A stretch of DNA of 60,668 bases from Welwitschia mirabilis (GCA_051453625.1 JBOZIK010000001.1:130189968-130250635); one strand, 5' to 3'. Positions 11,149-24,500 are shown, counted from the first letter of the stretch. Translations and numbers: made by a program. Notes: generated by a model from the letters alone, not told the origin.

Positions 11149-14100
11149 ATGAATAGCATGAATGAGACAGATCTAGAGAAACCAAGGAAATCAAATTGGT
11201 GCTCTCAGGAAGAGGTGCTTTGTTCATTTGGTAGCAAATCTGATGCCCTGGATGGCAATGGCGATTCAGTCTTGTCTCCTGCCAACAGAAGGTCCTGCTC
11301 ATCCGTATTCAATTTTGATCACAATGAGGGGAGTTCCAGAAATATCAGAAGTGGAAGATGGAATTTCAAGGAGTCTGGAAACGAACATGAAATTCATGTT
11401 AGCAGAGCTTCCAGTTTCAGTGCACAAAGGCCTTCAGTTTCCGTAGGTCTGCCTGTCCAGGTTCCTCATTTAGGAAGCATGAGCTTCTCCTCTTATGATG
11501 GTAAAAACAATATACATGCGCCTGATACTACTTAAGTGAAATCTTGATACAAAATGGATGTGGTGTTGATCTTGGATGTGGTGTTGATCTTATGTGATCC
11601 TTTTTATGACAGTGGAAGCAGCAAGGATTCATGATGAAGATGAGACCGACTTACGCACAATGACCAGGGATCAAGGATCCAAATACAGGCCTTTCCCAAT
11701 CTTCTTGAAGGTCAGTATGAACGTTTGTAGCAAAAATTTTTTATGTGGTTTTTTGGAATTATGTTGTGTTTTTTCCCATCAGACAGAACCTACTTACCTG
11801 AACTCAAGATGTCTGTGTTCAATATCTAGAATTTGCTGCATCTAAGGATATACATTTATCGTCACAAAAGTTTAGAGACTTCCTGCAAACATTTAAATGT
11901 CACTATGTTAGCACTTACAGAAATACTGAGATCGGTGTTTAAATAACAAGAAGCCTTTGACAAATTTTTTGTCCTTTTCAGCTAATCATTGCACAACCTT
12001 GACTTATCTGCTTGGGAGTCTGTAATTTTTGAGCTTTTAAAATGTACTGTTCATAGTCTTGTCCCGTTTGCTTGATGTGAGCCATCCAATTCTTCTGCTA
12101 TGAATATTTAGCCTTCTGTGCATGACTATGCTTGCCTACTTTTGAATAGAAGAAGAAGTATGTTCCCAGTCTATCTAAAATTAGAAAGTTTGGTTTCTGT
12201 AGTCAGAAAAACCTACAAGTTTCCCATGTGATTCGCAAGTATTTTTCAGTTAATTGTTAACCATGGTAATAAAGTTGTTACGGCTCTTCTTACAACTTAC
12301 TTTTAAAATCTTAGAAGCTTAATGTGGACAATTTGCATTTTGGTCAAAAAAACTCTCTAATCCGCAGCGGGAGTAAGTGTCAGTTTACTGCAGAATTTCT
12401 ATGCTTTGGAACATACATCCTAAATCTTGAAAAGATTCCCAACACCCCAGAAAAAGCCTTGGCAGAATTCTGAAAATATCGCAATGTTTATGATGTTAAC
12501 GCATAATAATTTTTAGTTACTTTAGTAGAGGATAATCTCCTTTCCCTGAATGTAGCGATTCTCTAAAGATTTTGCAATGCCTTTTAAAATAGTATCATTT
12601 TCTTTATGGGTTCATAGACCATCACAATCACGAAATTCATCTGTAATCATGACAAAGAGCCTTTTATTTCAGAAATTTCATTTGTCTGGACTTCAAACAA
12701 GTTGAGTTTTTGCAATTCTGCATTCTGTTCTAGAAGCATGTCTACTTTACTGATTTTCCATTTTTGGGAAACTTCATTCAATTATAACTGTGCTTATTTC
12801 ATAGAACAGATGGGAGAGTATTTCTCCTCAGATTATTCTTTTGGAAAGTCATCACCTTTGTTATGCCTAACACCATTGAAATTCTTCGCAGTTTTCAGAT
12901 GTACATTACAAAGTGATACTCTCCCAGTCAATGTCCTGGAAAAGCATCTGCTCAGGGATGAAGGAATCTGTCTTGCACAAGGAGATATTGCATGGTATCA
13001 ATGGCTCTGTTGGACCTGGGGATCTCTTAGCCATGATGGGTCCTTCTGGTAGTGGCAAGACTACGCTTCTTAGCTTATTAGGTGGAAGAAACCAGCATCA
13101 AATGACAGGAGAGATCACTTATAATGGTTCTCCATTCAACAAAACCTTAAAGAGAAGGTATAATTCCTGTCATATATATATAAGCACACATGTAAAATTT
13201 TGATCTTCTATGTAAATTTTCTAGCTACAATTTCTTCATGAACATTCTAACTTTGTTTCTGAAATCAAATGGATTGCATCTTACAAGACTGCTTTGTGCT
13301 TATTTTGTCTGAATTTCCAAAATCAGATTGGGCTTTGTAGCTCAAGATGATGTCCTATATCCACATCTCACGGTGAGGGAAACACTCATATATGCCGCCA
13401 TGCTTTTGCTTCCAAGGGAGCTAAAAAAGCACGAAAAAGTGGAACGTGCTGACCAAGTATTAAATGATCTCAGATTGGAGAGGTAGTAACAGATAGGCAT
13501 TAAACCTGCCATCTCTCTTCACAAAAATAAAAGTTCAATACACAATTCAACTTTTAGAGCTTTAGAATAGAATTAATTGGAATCTAGCATGGTGATGATA
13601 GATCAAAGAATGGTGAATGCAGATGTAGAGACACAAGAATTGGTGGTCCATTTGTAAGAGGTGTTTCAGGAGGCGAAAGAAAAAGAGTTTGCATTGGTCA
13701 GGAACTCTTAATGGATCCATCTTTGCTCTTCCTGGATGAGCCTACATCCGGGCTGGATTCTACAACAGCCACTAGGCTTGTACAATTGTTAAAAAGCCTT
13801 TCATTGGTTTGTAAACTAAACTTTTTTCCATCGTTATGTGTCTGAAATTGTTTAATTTTTACTTCTAGTATACTTGAAACAGCATTGATTTCTATATATT
13901 TGGTTTGCAGCAAGGGAGAACTGTAGTAACTACAATCCATCAACCTTCCAGCAGAGTGTTCCATATATTCAGTAAGCTGATTCTGTTGTCAGAAGGTAGT
14001 CTGATTTTTTTTGGAAGAGCCTCTGCTGCTGTGGAACACTTCTCTGCATTGGGCTTCAATCCACAAATACCAATGAACCCTGCAGACTTTTTGCTTGACC

Positions 14101-15713
14101 TCTGCAGTGGAAGTACCGAGGAAATTTCTTTGCCAACTGTTTTCCGAAAGTACCCTGCCAAGACAAGAGACATACGTGAGGTAAAAATATTACAGCATGC
14201 CCTCTTTTTGCAACTAGAAATGAACCATTTCCCCTTTCTGATAATCGATAACTGTGCAGTACATGATCAATGCTTATGAGTCAATGAAACAAAATCCAGC
14301 AGAAGAAACCAAGGCTCATTATGCTTTACAGGAAACGACTCAGCCACACAATGCTGAATTGAGGACATGGGGTGCTTCATGGTGGGTACAGTTTTCTGTT
14401 CTTATGGTTAGAGGCGTGAAGGAAAGCAGACACGAGTACCTCAGCTGGCTTAGGTTTATACAAATAGTAGCTATTGCGGTGGTTGCAGGATTCATCTGGT
14501 GGCAAGGTCATATTGACACAGAAATGGGTATTGAGGATCAGGTAAAGTGTTAGGGAATCATAAAGTATGTTCATTAGTTTAAAAATTCAGACAATCTAGA
14601 GGAATAGTCTGAAAAGAAGTTGATAAGCTGTTCTCTTATTTATTGAAAGATCAATACTAATTTTGATGCATTCTCTTAATGGGTTCTACAGGCGGGCTTA
14701 TTGTTTTTCATAGCAATGTTTTGGGGATATTATCCTCTCCACACAACCATATTCACATTCCCTTCAGAGAGAGCTGTTCTTGCAAAGGAGCGTGCATCAA
14801 ACATGTACTGTTTAAGTGCTTACTTCTTGGCTCGCACACTGGGGGATCTTCCTCTAGACCTTATTCTCACAGCTATATTCATGCTCATTGTCTATCTCAT
14901 GGCTGGTCTACAAGTATCAGCAGGCCCTTTTATCTTCACCATTCTAGTGGTCTTCTTGAACGTAGTAACTTCTCAGGTAAAGCATTTTATCAAACACTAG
15001 ATTCCTCAATATATTGCTTATTTTGTGGTTAATGTTTCCTCCTGAGATTGTCACATAAATTGTAGGCTTTTGTTATTTATTTTCTTTGCATAGGGGCTTG
15101 GCCTAGCTATTGGTGCTGCAGTCATGGATGTAAAGAAAGCAACAACTGTGGCCTCTGTTGTGGTTCTGGCTTTCACAATCTGTGGAGGCTATTTTGTCCA
15201 GGTACTTAACTTAAATTTGTGTAACTCGCTACCACAGACATGGCTTTAATATAAAATATGTCTTTTTCTACAGATTAGGCATGCAAATTCTTGATACTTT
15301 AAACTCTCGAAACATAGTTTTCAAGAAAATGTTTGTTTCCTCATTTTTCTTTTAATTGCATAGTTGAGAAATTTGAAATAGTGTCATGCAACAATATTAG
15401 GATTTGTTCAAGATTTTCTGATCTACTTGCTATAATTGATGTTCAACAGCACATTCATGCAGCTATCAGATGGGTGAAATATTGTTCCTTTCAGTATCAT
15501 TCTTTTAGGCTGTTGTTGAAGGTTCAATATAGTGCTAGTCAGCTCTATGACTGCAACAGTCAAGGTGCTTGCAAAACATTTGCATCATCACCAGCCTTGC
15601 ATGGAATAAACTTGAGGGGAGGAAGCACAGAGGTCTGGGCTATGCTGATGATGGTGGTGGTTTACAGAATTTTAGCTTACATTGCTCTCCGAAGAATGAA
15701 GCTGTCAGCCTGA
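11149..15713 (+). CDS. ABCG22-like: ABC transporter G family half-transporter, ABCG22/ABCG21-like
   Basis: Ten exons: 11149-11500, 11613-11710, 12892-13157, 13327-13482, 13623-13806, 13911-14180, 14260-14541, 14692-14976, 15094-15201, 15450-15713. All introns are GT...AG and the frame stays open for 754 residues; Arabidopsis ABCG22 is of similar length as I recall. The ATG is fixed by an in-frame TAA at 11128. Residues 1-150 are a Ser-rich cytosolic extension ending YRPFPIFLK. The ATPase domain has Walker A GPSGSGKT (200-207), Q-loop QDD (245), signature VSGGE (305-309), Walker B LLFLDE (325-330), D-loop SGLD and H-loop His362. The membrane domain follows, with about six helices (first near 506-523, last near the C-terminus), and the end is RMKLSA. 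Order ATPase-then-membrane defines the WBC/ABCG half-size class, which works as a dimer in a membrane. ABCG22 affects stomatal water loss in Arabidopsis; that role here is inference from resemblance. No key residue is missing. Confidence 0.93.
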
Positions 15714-16060
15714 AAATTAACAAATTACAAGGACGAAGGCTGACCCATTTCAAAGGTTTAACAATTGGTGGATTAATTAGCATACATGTGCAAGGTTTCA
15801 TGAAGTTGCACTTCAATAATTCCCTTTCAGCTGGAATTCCAGATGGCCATAAAGATTGTTTTCATTTTTCCTGAACAGATGGTGTTGGGATCCATGCAAA
15901 TCATTCCCTACTGATTCTGGCTTGCATTTAATGATTGGGATTCTTAGCAATGTAAAAGCTTGCGTAAGTGTTCAATTCCTGTCATAGAAATATATGGGTT
16001 GCTACCCATTCTGTCATATGCTGTATTGATTTAATAATAATAATAAAAGAATCACCACAC
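15714..16060 (+). other. Probable 3' UTR of the ABCG gene
   Basis: The composition resembles the upstream exons for about 250 bases after the stop, then becomes AT-rich. An AATAATAATAATAAAAG run near 16033-16049 could act as a plant near-upstream polyadenylation element. The cleavage site is not determined. Confidence 0.45.
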
Positions 16061-16364
16061 ATTTTTGCCCATGCACTGTAAACATTTTAGTGGAAATCTC
16101 AATATATATAGAGAGTAGAATAAAAAATTTGGAGAAAGTTGAGGGACACTAATAGACGACCTTTCATATTTAAGCATTCAGAAATGTTCCAGCTATAATA
16201 ATTGAACTTCAAACAAAATAAACTGTTTTTGGTCAAAACTTCTTGTGTTTCAAAACAAATCATAGAAGGCCTATGATATTTGTCATTAAGCATTTCAGTA
16301 CATTCTTCTAAGCAGGGCCTACAATGAATAAAATTTCACATGATTTTCTCTGCCTTTGAATGGA

Positions 16365-16391
16365 GGGTTTAGGGTTTAGGGTTTAGGGTTT
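16365..16391 (+). repeat. Interstitial plant telomere-type repeat
   Basis: A 27-base tract consists of almost four perfect copies of GGGTTTA (Arabidopsis-type telomere repeat). It lies 0.65 kb after the ABCG stop codon. Short telo-box runs occur in plant promoters and at repaired breaks; here it is downstream of the gene. Confidence 0.9.
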
Positions 16392-18019
16392 CTCATGAGT
16401 TGGCCAATGCCAACATTGTAGACATTTTAATCTGGTACTAGACAATTAAGCTGCCACAAAACAATAGGTATCATTTTTTTCAATTTCTATCATTGCCCCA
16501 ACAGATCCATTAAGGGGATTGGACAATAGAAATTCAACTTTGTTTGTCTTCAATGTTTGGTTGTCATTTATCGTTTCAGTTTTTTGGTATTCTGTTTGCT
16601 TGGATTTAGTTTTTCATTGACATGCTTAGAAGGGGTTGAGTAGAGTTTGACATGTCAAACTGAAAATAAATTGGAGCAACTTTTTTTGAGTGGCACAATT
16701 ATCACTAGAACAGTTTTCAAGACTCAAACTGTACTGTTAGATAAGCACTTTCAATTTAACACCACCATGACAAATATCCTCATTAGAAGACAGGTTGTCT
16801 GTGAGAACAATGAAGGTCTTGTTGTGAAGCTCTTTCAAATCTTCATGAAATCCCCCTCTCAGATAACAAATCCAGACATGCATGTGACAAGCACGCCTCC
16901 TCCATTCAATCCCATGATATCTATACTAATTCCCCAAAGGATCTTACATAATAATGTTTTAAATAGTTAAAGAAGTAATCATTACTTTTCACAATCTAAT
17001 AATAGCCAACCCTAAACATGGCTTTTCAGTATTTCCATGGTTACCATTTGAGCATTATCTTCCTTCATTCTAAAAATAACTGCTATGCATTTGTAGTTTT
17101 CTTCTTTCCCCAACTCATTACACGTTCAAATGTGTCAGCTTTACCCTTGAATTCTTAAAATTTTAATATCTTTTAATATTTTGTTTAGTTTGTTGTGAAT
17201 TTTTACAAAGACTTTTTGAAAATTAATTTCTAAATAAGTATTATATTCTTTTTATTTAGAACGCTTTGTGGTTTCCCAACAGGGATTCCTTTTACAACCA
17301 TAACACTTGAAAGGAAGTGCAGTGCGGTATCACTTTTAATTTACAATTTAAGCTTCTTCAGCATATTTTTTATAACGATATTGTTAGTGATTTGAAACTT
17401 TGTATACTTTAGTCTTTCTATGACACCTTGATATATATAATTTCATCCTTTGAGTGCTTGTGTATGTTTGGCTTTGACTACACTCTACCTTACCGAGACA
17501 TATTAGCTTTTTCCTGAAATTAAATTTTGTAATCACAACAATGTAATCAGCATCATACTTCATGAAAGTTGAAATGTGTTGTGATGTATCTACTACCACA
17601 TCTCTTTCACTTTCTATCTATCACAATACTTTGTCATTTTATAGGAGATTTCTCCTCCTGAGCTTCTTGGCATTGTGATTCTTATCTAAAATTACCTCCC
17701 TTTTCTTCATCATCTCTATTGCTCTTCTTTTCAATACAGCTTAAGAAATTTACCAATGTAATTCCATTTTTATTTAGAAGAAAGATAATATGCCTTTTAA
17801 TGTCTTTGTCATAACCTTCTTCATCACAATGTAAATAGAGAAGTTGACATTCTTCACAAATCTTGATGCTTTCTCCTCTGGCTTACTCATCTAATTAACC
17901 CTTATCATAGAAGTTGAAATCCTTTTATGTGTTTCTTTGATAACTCCATCTTTGAAGATTCTATTAGAAGCATTACAATAGCCTTGAACTGTCTACAACA
18001 TGATTTTCCATGATTTTAC

Positions 18020-18160
18020 CTCATGCAACAATTGTGGTGTTCTAGTTTGCTTAGTTGGATGAAGCCTATGAGTAACCTTTTTCGGCCTAAGAGCTGGCCA
18101 TCAAATGTTCAGACTTCACCTATGATTCATACCCACGACATTGAACCATATGCATCGGGT
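18020..18160 (+). repeat. Dispersed repeat, copy 1 (possible tRNA-derived)
   Basis: This stretch aligns by eye with 18778-18935 in the same orientation. Shared landmarks in order are GCAAC, TTGCTTAGTTGGATG, a GTAAC, an AATGT-CTAGA-like block, then a GATTGATACC-GA-GTTGAA-like block. TTGCTTAGTTGG resembles a pol III A box, but the B-box candidate is about 60 bases away and weak, so a SINE is only a possibility. The 70-codon open frame across it is probably chance. Confidence 0.35.
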
Positions 18161-18777
18161 ACAAGTAAAAGCATTTGGAGTGGTGATATAAGCACATTAT
18201 TAGGTAAGTCTATTGGACCTAAAATCACAAACTAATTAACTTAAAAAGCAAATAGACAATAAAGTAAAAGAGAGAGTTAACAGATTGTATCCAAGGTAGC
18301 TCTTTCTTGGTTATAGGGTGATGCTTGGTGTAAAATCTTAACTTGCTATCATGTTTACTTTTCAATATGTTTTTTCCCATTTAAATCAACTACAATGATC
18401 AATCAAATAAATGATGTTGATTCTTCCTAAAGCCTCATAGTATGCTAAGAAGGTCATCTAGAGCTTTGAATCCATAACCTCTTAAGTGGAGGACAAGTAT
18501 CTCACTACTTGAAATATCATTATATTGACACGTCCCAACAATTAAAGTGTCACCTTATTAGGATTATATTACTTATGACATTTAACTTGGAAATGTGATG
18601 ATATTTCGTTGAGTATCTCATTATGCATTATACCCTCGTTATGGATACAACATGTTGTCTTTTATTTCCTTATTAAGCATATAATACTTTTAACTTGTGG
18701 GCCTTTCTTATTCTTTCTTTTTTCCTCTTCTTTTCTTTTACTTTCCCCCCCTTAAGAAGGTAATTCATTGGAAATGT

Positions 18778-18935
18778 GTTGCAACCCCTAGGGTCCCTTG
18801 TTTACTTAGTTAGATGAAAGCTCATCGGTAACTCTCACTAGCATGGTAGTTAGCAACAAAATGTCTAGATCTCACTTGTAATTGATACTTGAGATGTTGA
18901 AGCTTATGTTTAGGTGCATCTTGAAGACATGGATG
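18778..18935 (+). repeat. Dispersed repeat, copy 2
   Basis: This is the partner of 18020-18160, with the same landmark order (GCAACCCC, TTACTTAGTTAGATGAAAG, GGTAAC, AATGTCTAGA, GATACTTGAGATGTTGAAGC). The copies are clearly diverged. Confidence 0.35.
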
Positions 18936-20435
18936 GGAACCATGAGTCAAAACACACATCATAGAATTTCAACTTAAGATGTTGAAGCTCACAATTTATA
19001 AACATGGGTTAAACCAAATATGTTAAGTGCTAGGATCACTTAAAAAGCATTTACAAGTTCTTCTTCTCCAATAACTTCATGGTTTTTTAATTTTTAGGCA
19101 TCATTTTGAATTTTCTAATGGAATTGTATAAAGTCCAATTCAATTAGGTGTTTTAGAAGGTGTTTTATTTGAAGACTAAATCTTTAACTTTTAGAATTCT
19201 TTATAATATACATTTTTATGATGTTGTCTTGTCATAGAACTTTGGTACGTTTATAAGTGAGTTAGTGCCATTTGTATCCTTTCAGCAAGGTAATCTTAGT
19301 TAATCATTGAATTTTTCACCTATTCACTAATGCATTTGTAGCATTTATAAATTGTGATTTTATTATCAACACTTGTATTTGTATTAATTACCTCCATCCA
19401 ATATGTTAAATAATGTGTAGCCCACTGTATTGAATTTTATTGTTATTCTGTATGCCCATAAAGCATTACTCAATTTGTCATGCTAGTCTCTTTTGCTATC
19501 CTCTTGTATCATAAGGATGCTTATGAATGATCTATTTATTCTTTTTCTTTTTATTTGATTAAGGATATTTTCAAGTTGAAAAAGGACTAGATAATTTTGA
19601 CTTTTTCAAAGCGTATTGTCTTCTTTTTTTTTTTTAAAATTAAAAGATACTCTAAATCTATAATTATTTTAGAAGAAACAAATTGTATGGCTTGTGATTT
19701 TTCTTAATGGTGTTACCTTTACACATTTTATGAATTATTCCATAGAGGGTATTATAAAGGAATGTCTTTTTGGTAAGTTTATAAGGAATCTTCGATTATA
19801 TCTAATGCTTACTATTGGAATAGCCAAAATATTTTAGTTACATGTAATTCCATAGGTGGTAAATAAGAAAGTGATGCATGCATATGATATTTTAAATGTC
19901 TTTTAATATATTTGTGTCTGTATTTTTTTAATTGTATGTCAATGGTATCCTTGTCTAATTATGCTTTTGGCTAGCCAAGCTTTCCTTTAATGGATTCCAC
20001 ATATGTCTTGATGGAAATTTCTAAACATATATATGTTAATTAAAAAGAAAAAATTGTCTATGCTTTTCTTAGTGAAAGAGAAAAAGATCAAACATAGCAA
20101 GAATAGCAATCTATCATTATGGGTAAAAAGAGATTATTAAAATACATTAATAATCAAAGAAATGAAAAAAAACCACATAGACAAATCTCAATAAGAAAAA
20201 TGCATAAGGGTAGAAAGCAGCATTAAGGATTAATCTCCTATAATAGATGAATATTAGTAATTGTTGTACCAATGTTTCAAAAGTACAAGATTAGTACATC
20301 CATAACTCCGTGTATTAGAGGACTAGCCTCTTACCTAAAAGGGATTAAGCTACCATGAAGCTCCATGCATAGATACAGAAAATAATTTAGTTAATTAATT
20401 TCTTACTTGATGATTTCATCCATAAGAAAGACATA

Positions 20436-20480
20436 TGTGTATATATCTATATATATCTATATATATACATACATATCCCT
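20436..20480. repeat. TA/TATC-rich microsatellite
   Basis: Runs of TATATCTATATATATC and TATATACATACATA, a simple-sequence tract. Confidence 0.8.
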
Positions 20481-21253
20481 AAGGTGTAGTAATTCAGTAG
20501 CCTATGATAAATGTTATAGAATAATTCTCTAAGTAAGAAGCATGATTTATGTTATTAGGGCCATATTACAAATATTTTCTTTTAATAAAATAAATTTCTA
20601 CAGTATTTAACATATAAATGTGGCTCATAAGTTAGTATGGATTATTCCTCCAAAGTTTCGCTTTAATTTCCAAATCATCATTATGCTAATGAACTAGGTT
20701 ATTATAGTGTGGTTGTAACACTTCTTCACCCAGTGCTAAGTAGGCTTCACCTATTTAGCTTTTGGGCATTTGTTAATACCTCCAATTTAACATGTAATAT
20801 AGTATAAAAAATATACTTAGCAATTTAAGATGTTAACATGCTTTCAGAGATGAAATATAATAATTATAAAGATGATGAAATAAACATACAATATTTAATC
20901 ATATTCTAGGGTATCGTGGGTACAAGTAAAATTTATCTTTCAGATATATGAAAAGAAAATTCCTTTTATAAAGATAAGTATTTCTACATCACATCATTAT
21001 TTGTGTTTATCCCCCATCAAAACAAATTAAAAGATTATAATTATCATTAATTCCCATAATTGCATAATCACTAGATATCAAATTATTAATATTCTTCCTT
21101 TAAATACATGTTTGTTAATTAGTCAACAATGACCCACTTGCTGATTGTTCATGTTTCTGAAATCACAAATCAAATTTCTACAAATAAGGATCCCATATTG
21201 CCATTTTTCTTAATGTTACATTAATCCTATGATATATTTCCATGAATTTATCT

Positions 21254-21469
21254 NNNNNNNNNNNNNNNNNNNNNNNNNNNNNNNNNNNNNNNNNNNNNNN
21301 NNNNNNNNNNNNNNNNNNNNNNNNNNNNNNNNNNNNNNNNNNNNNNNNNNNNNNNNNNNNNNNNNNNNNNNNNNNNNNNNNNNNNNNNNNNNNNNNNNNN
21401 NNNNNNNNNNNNNNNNNNNNNNNNNNNNNNNNNNNNNNNNNNNNNNNNNNNNNNNNNNNNNNNNNNNNN
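21254..21469. other. Assembly gap (216 N)
   Basis: Run of N. Open frames crossing it have no meaning. Confidence 0.99.
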
Positions 21470-21654
21470 CCTCTTAGAATGTATTGAGTTTAACATAACT
21501 TCCTTTTATAATTTTTGATACTATTTTAAATAGTAATGTGAGATAATACATATGGTTACGTAATGATGATGATCTTTACTAAGATACCATCAAAATAATT
21601 TTTTATAGATTTATGCACTAAGTTAGGTAGAATAGATGTCATTGCCTTTGATAA

Positions 21655-21728
21655 GTTGCTTTTTGATTTTCAACTCTAAAAATGAAGTCACGTTGCTTTT
21701 TGATTTTCAACTCTAAAAATGAAGTCAC
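21655..21728 (+). repeat. Tandem duplication, 2 x 37 bp
   Basis: The 37-base unit beginning GTTGCTTTTTGATTTTCAAC is repeated twice, head to tail and identical by eye, which suggests a recent duplication. It lies in noncoding DNA. Confidence 0.9.
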
Positions 21729-23639
21729 TCTGTAAGACAACATTCCACAAGCAGTAATAAATGCTATTTTACATAGTCTTCAAAATTTATTAATACCTGA
21801 CTATCTCTTGGATAGTTATCCCTTGTAAAGTGGTAAGTATATCATTAGTAGCATCTATCTATTGTGGAAATTCTTTAATGTTTGTGATTTTTTTTATTAA
21901 ATAATCATGTTCATAAGACCCTAGCGATTCACTAGACAGAAGAAATGTATATGAAATGATTTGAAAGATTTCACTTGTAAAGTTATCTAAAGATTGAGGT
22001 AAAACTTGAAATAATTCAAACAAATTATAGGCTTTGATATTCTATTTATTTCATATGTTATCTATTAGAGGACACTTAAGAAATACACAATATTCATCTT
22101 CAATAATATTTTGGTCACAAAATAACATCTACACTTTTCCCAAGGAACTTGAAACCATATTTTTATTCGAATTCTAAAATAATGAGATCCGATTCTTGTC
22201 CTACTAATTTGAATATATAAATAAAAAGGAATAATTGTAGTTAAATAAGTTTCCTTGGTAAAAATGCCTCCTTTAATATGATTTAAATAAAGTTTCTTTT
22301 GTTCACTATGTTTTTCAAAATCATTTAATGTATTTTTGTTTTATACTTGTTTAAAATTGCTTAGGATCTCTATGAAAACTTTTTCCTTAAATGTTTCATT
22401 TTTAAATCGAAATCTTTCCCTAATAAAACTAACCTTTATCTTGAGTCATGTGAAACACCATTTTAGAAAATCTATCAACACTAGAATTTAAGAGATTATG
22501 ACATAAGCTACAAATTGACAAATAGATTCTACCTCCTAAGACATCAATTTATCTCTAAGAAGTATAATATCATATTTCATTTAGTGTTTTACTTTAAAGT
22601 TTTATAATAAGAGTGTTTTTTGAGGTTCCTCTATTTTTGCTAATGCATTATTGTTGGAGTTGTATCTTTGGCTTCAATTTTAAAGCTCCATTGTTTGATC
22701 ATTTTGAGGCCATAAATGATAATTAATTTTTGTTTCACGATTTTCTTTGACATGCTTTCTTATATTTGACATATTTGTATCATGCATAGAGCTTTTAAGA
22801 CTTCCTTAATGACATTATTCTTTGTTGATTGACATTGTACTTTCTTATCTTTGTTATGTTTTTATGTTGTTGAGTATTAAAAAAAATTTGTTCTTCATCC
22901 CATTGGAGGTGTGTGATTTTTTATTTTTCATAATTTTTAAAATTTTATGTTAGTTACACTTGTTATAAATCATTATAGAATGACAATCATAAATTAGTTT
23001 TTAAAGATTATGATTTTACTAGAATTTTTTGATTTTATTTTTTTAAGCCACTATTTTCAAGGGAAAAGGAAATAAAAGGAATAACTAAAACAAATATCAA
23101 CATAAATATCACTCATGAATTCATGAGTTAAGAGTGAAAGTATCAATTATTTACAAAAGTTTGATACAAGTTACAAGAGCTATATTTACAAAGGTAAAGT
23201 TTATAAATAAATCATTGTATACATTGTTTTTTAGTGATATGAAGTTGAATAATCACGCTTGACAAAACCTCATTTTCTCTTTCAAAACTCTTGGAAATAA
23301 TGATTCTTTTAGTTTTACAATTTCAATATTCACTACAATAGATATAATTTATGGTTCTCTTAATGTTTTCAATGTGAAGATCATGACTTTAGTGAACCTT
23401 AAGGCTTTGTTGTACACTTAAGTACCTATGCTATGTAGTCTTACACTTAATTTGATTTCATTACTAATATTTTATATAAGAATTTCAAAATAATGAAAGC
23501 AATGAACATTAATCCTTTTCTCTTAGATGTAGTTAGACGAGTTACGACATTTGCAAAGTTCCTTTAAATACTTTTACTATCAAAGAAATATAAATGTAAA
23601 GAAAAATGTTTTCCTAGCTTAACATGTCAATGCTCTAGT
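21729..23639. other. Unassigned AT-rich interval
   Basis: No family could be recognised by translating through stops in the frames tried. The stretch before 23640 may be the decayed gag of the Athila-type fragment that follows, but I saw no motif to prove it. Confidence 0.4.
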
Positions 23640-24500
23640 ACAAAATATGATTCTAGTTGAGTTTAAAGATCATGGTACTCCAACTATCTCATGAATGATA
23701 GAAAAGAAATGCATGGATAAAGCCTTGTTAAGTTTAGGACCTAGTGTAAATGTAATGCCACATTCAATGTACACAGAACTTAGGTTGGAAGGTTTAAAGA
23801 GAACAAAGGCGACGTGTTTTTGCAAAATACTTCATAAAGATTTCTAAAGGAATAGTAGATCATGTCTTTGTAGAATTTGATAAGTTGTATTACCCCATAG
23901 ACTTATATTAAAAATGAAAAACAACTCTAAATAATTCCTACTTATCCTTAGTAGGTTTTTGCTTTTCACTTTTAACTCTTTGACTAATTATGTAATGGTA
24001 TAGTTAAGATTTCTTTTGACAACAAGAATACACAAGTCTTTTATGTCATGGAAAAGAATCTTTAAGATAATATTGGAGATGTAGATTTGGTTGAAGTTAT
24101 GATGATGATGTTCCAAATTCTTTATCTCCCATGTCAAGTCATTCTTCATTAAAGCCACAAGAGCAACTAGTATTATCATTACATGAGAATCCTAGACACA
24201 AAACACCACAATGAATGGTCAAATTTAAGTTATTACCTAGGTCTCCTTATTAAAGACAAATTTCTATTGAAAAGTGCATTCCAAACATTGAAATTAAACA
24301 TTTTAAAGAACCCAATACAACACATATGTTGTAATCATCAATGTTAAACTCAGAACATAAGAGAATGTCTTGGTTATGTTGCTTATAAAACATAAAAGGG
24401 CTTATCATGAGTAATTTTTACTTTGAATGGAATATATCCCAACATTTGCATGTATGCACTCCACTTGCAAGATGAAGGCTAGCATTTGTGAGAGTCCATT
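23640..24500 (+). pseudogene. Athila-type Ty3/gypsy protease region, decayed
   Basis: The plus strand at 23668-23790 translates, through one stop, to FKDHGTPTIS, then ALLSLGPSVNVMPHSMYTEL. This matches the retropepsin block of Athila elements, whose usual form is ALxDLGASxNxMP. After a frameshift, SKGIVDHVFVEFDKLYYPID continues the same domain (about 23840-23910). The catalytic Asp is replaced by Ser (DLGAS becomes SLGPS), so the protease is inactive. Weak matches to the linker before reverse transcriptase (CIPNIEIKHFKEP, NIKGLI) follow to about 24430. Confidence 0.7.

Larger units (their letters stand above)
16392..21253. other. Unassigned AT-rich interval with small repeats
   Basis: No gene was recognised in any frame. 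The listed open frames (for example 16647-16970 and 18023-18235) are short and family-less. The interval contains two related repeat copies (18020-18160 and 18778-18935) and an alternating TA-rich microsatellite at about 20436-20480. Confidence 0.5.

Noticed and set aside
11501-11535. Reading exon 1 through to the stop at 11535
   Set aside because: The family alignment continues with the exon starting at 11613 after a GTAAAA donor at 11501. The readthrough adds unrelated residues and a stop.
12702-13052. Alternative frame over exon 3 of the transporter
   Set aside because: Shadow of the coding exon; the ATPase Walker A motif is in the other frame.
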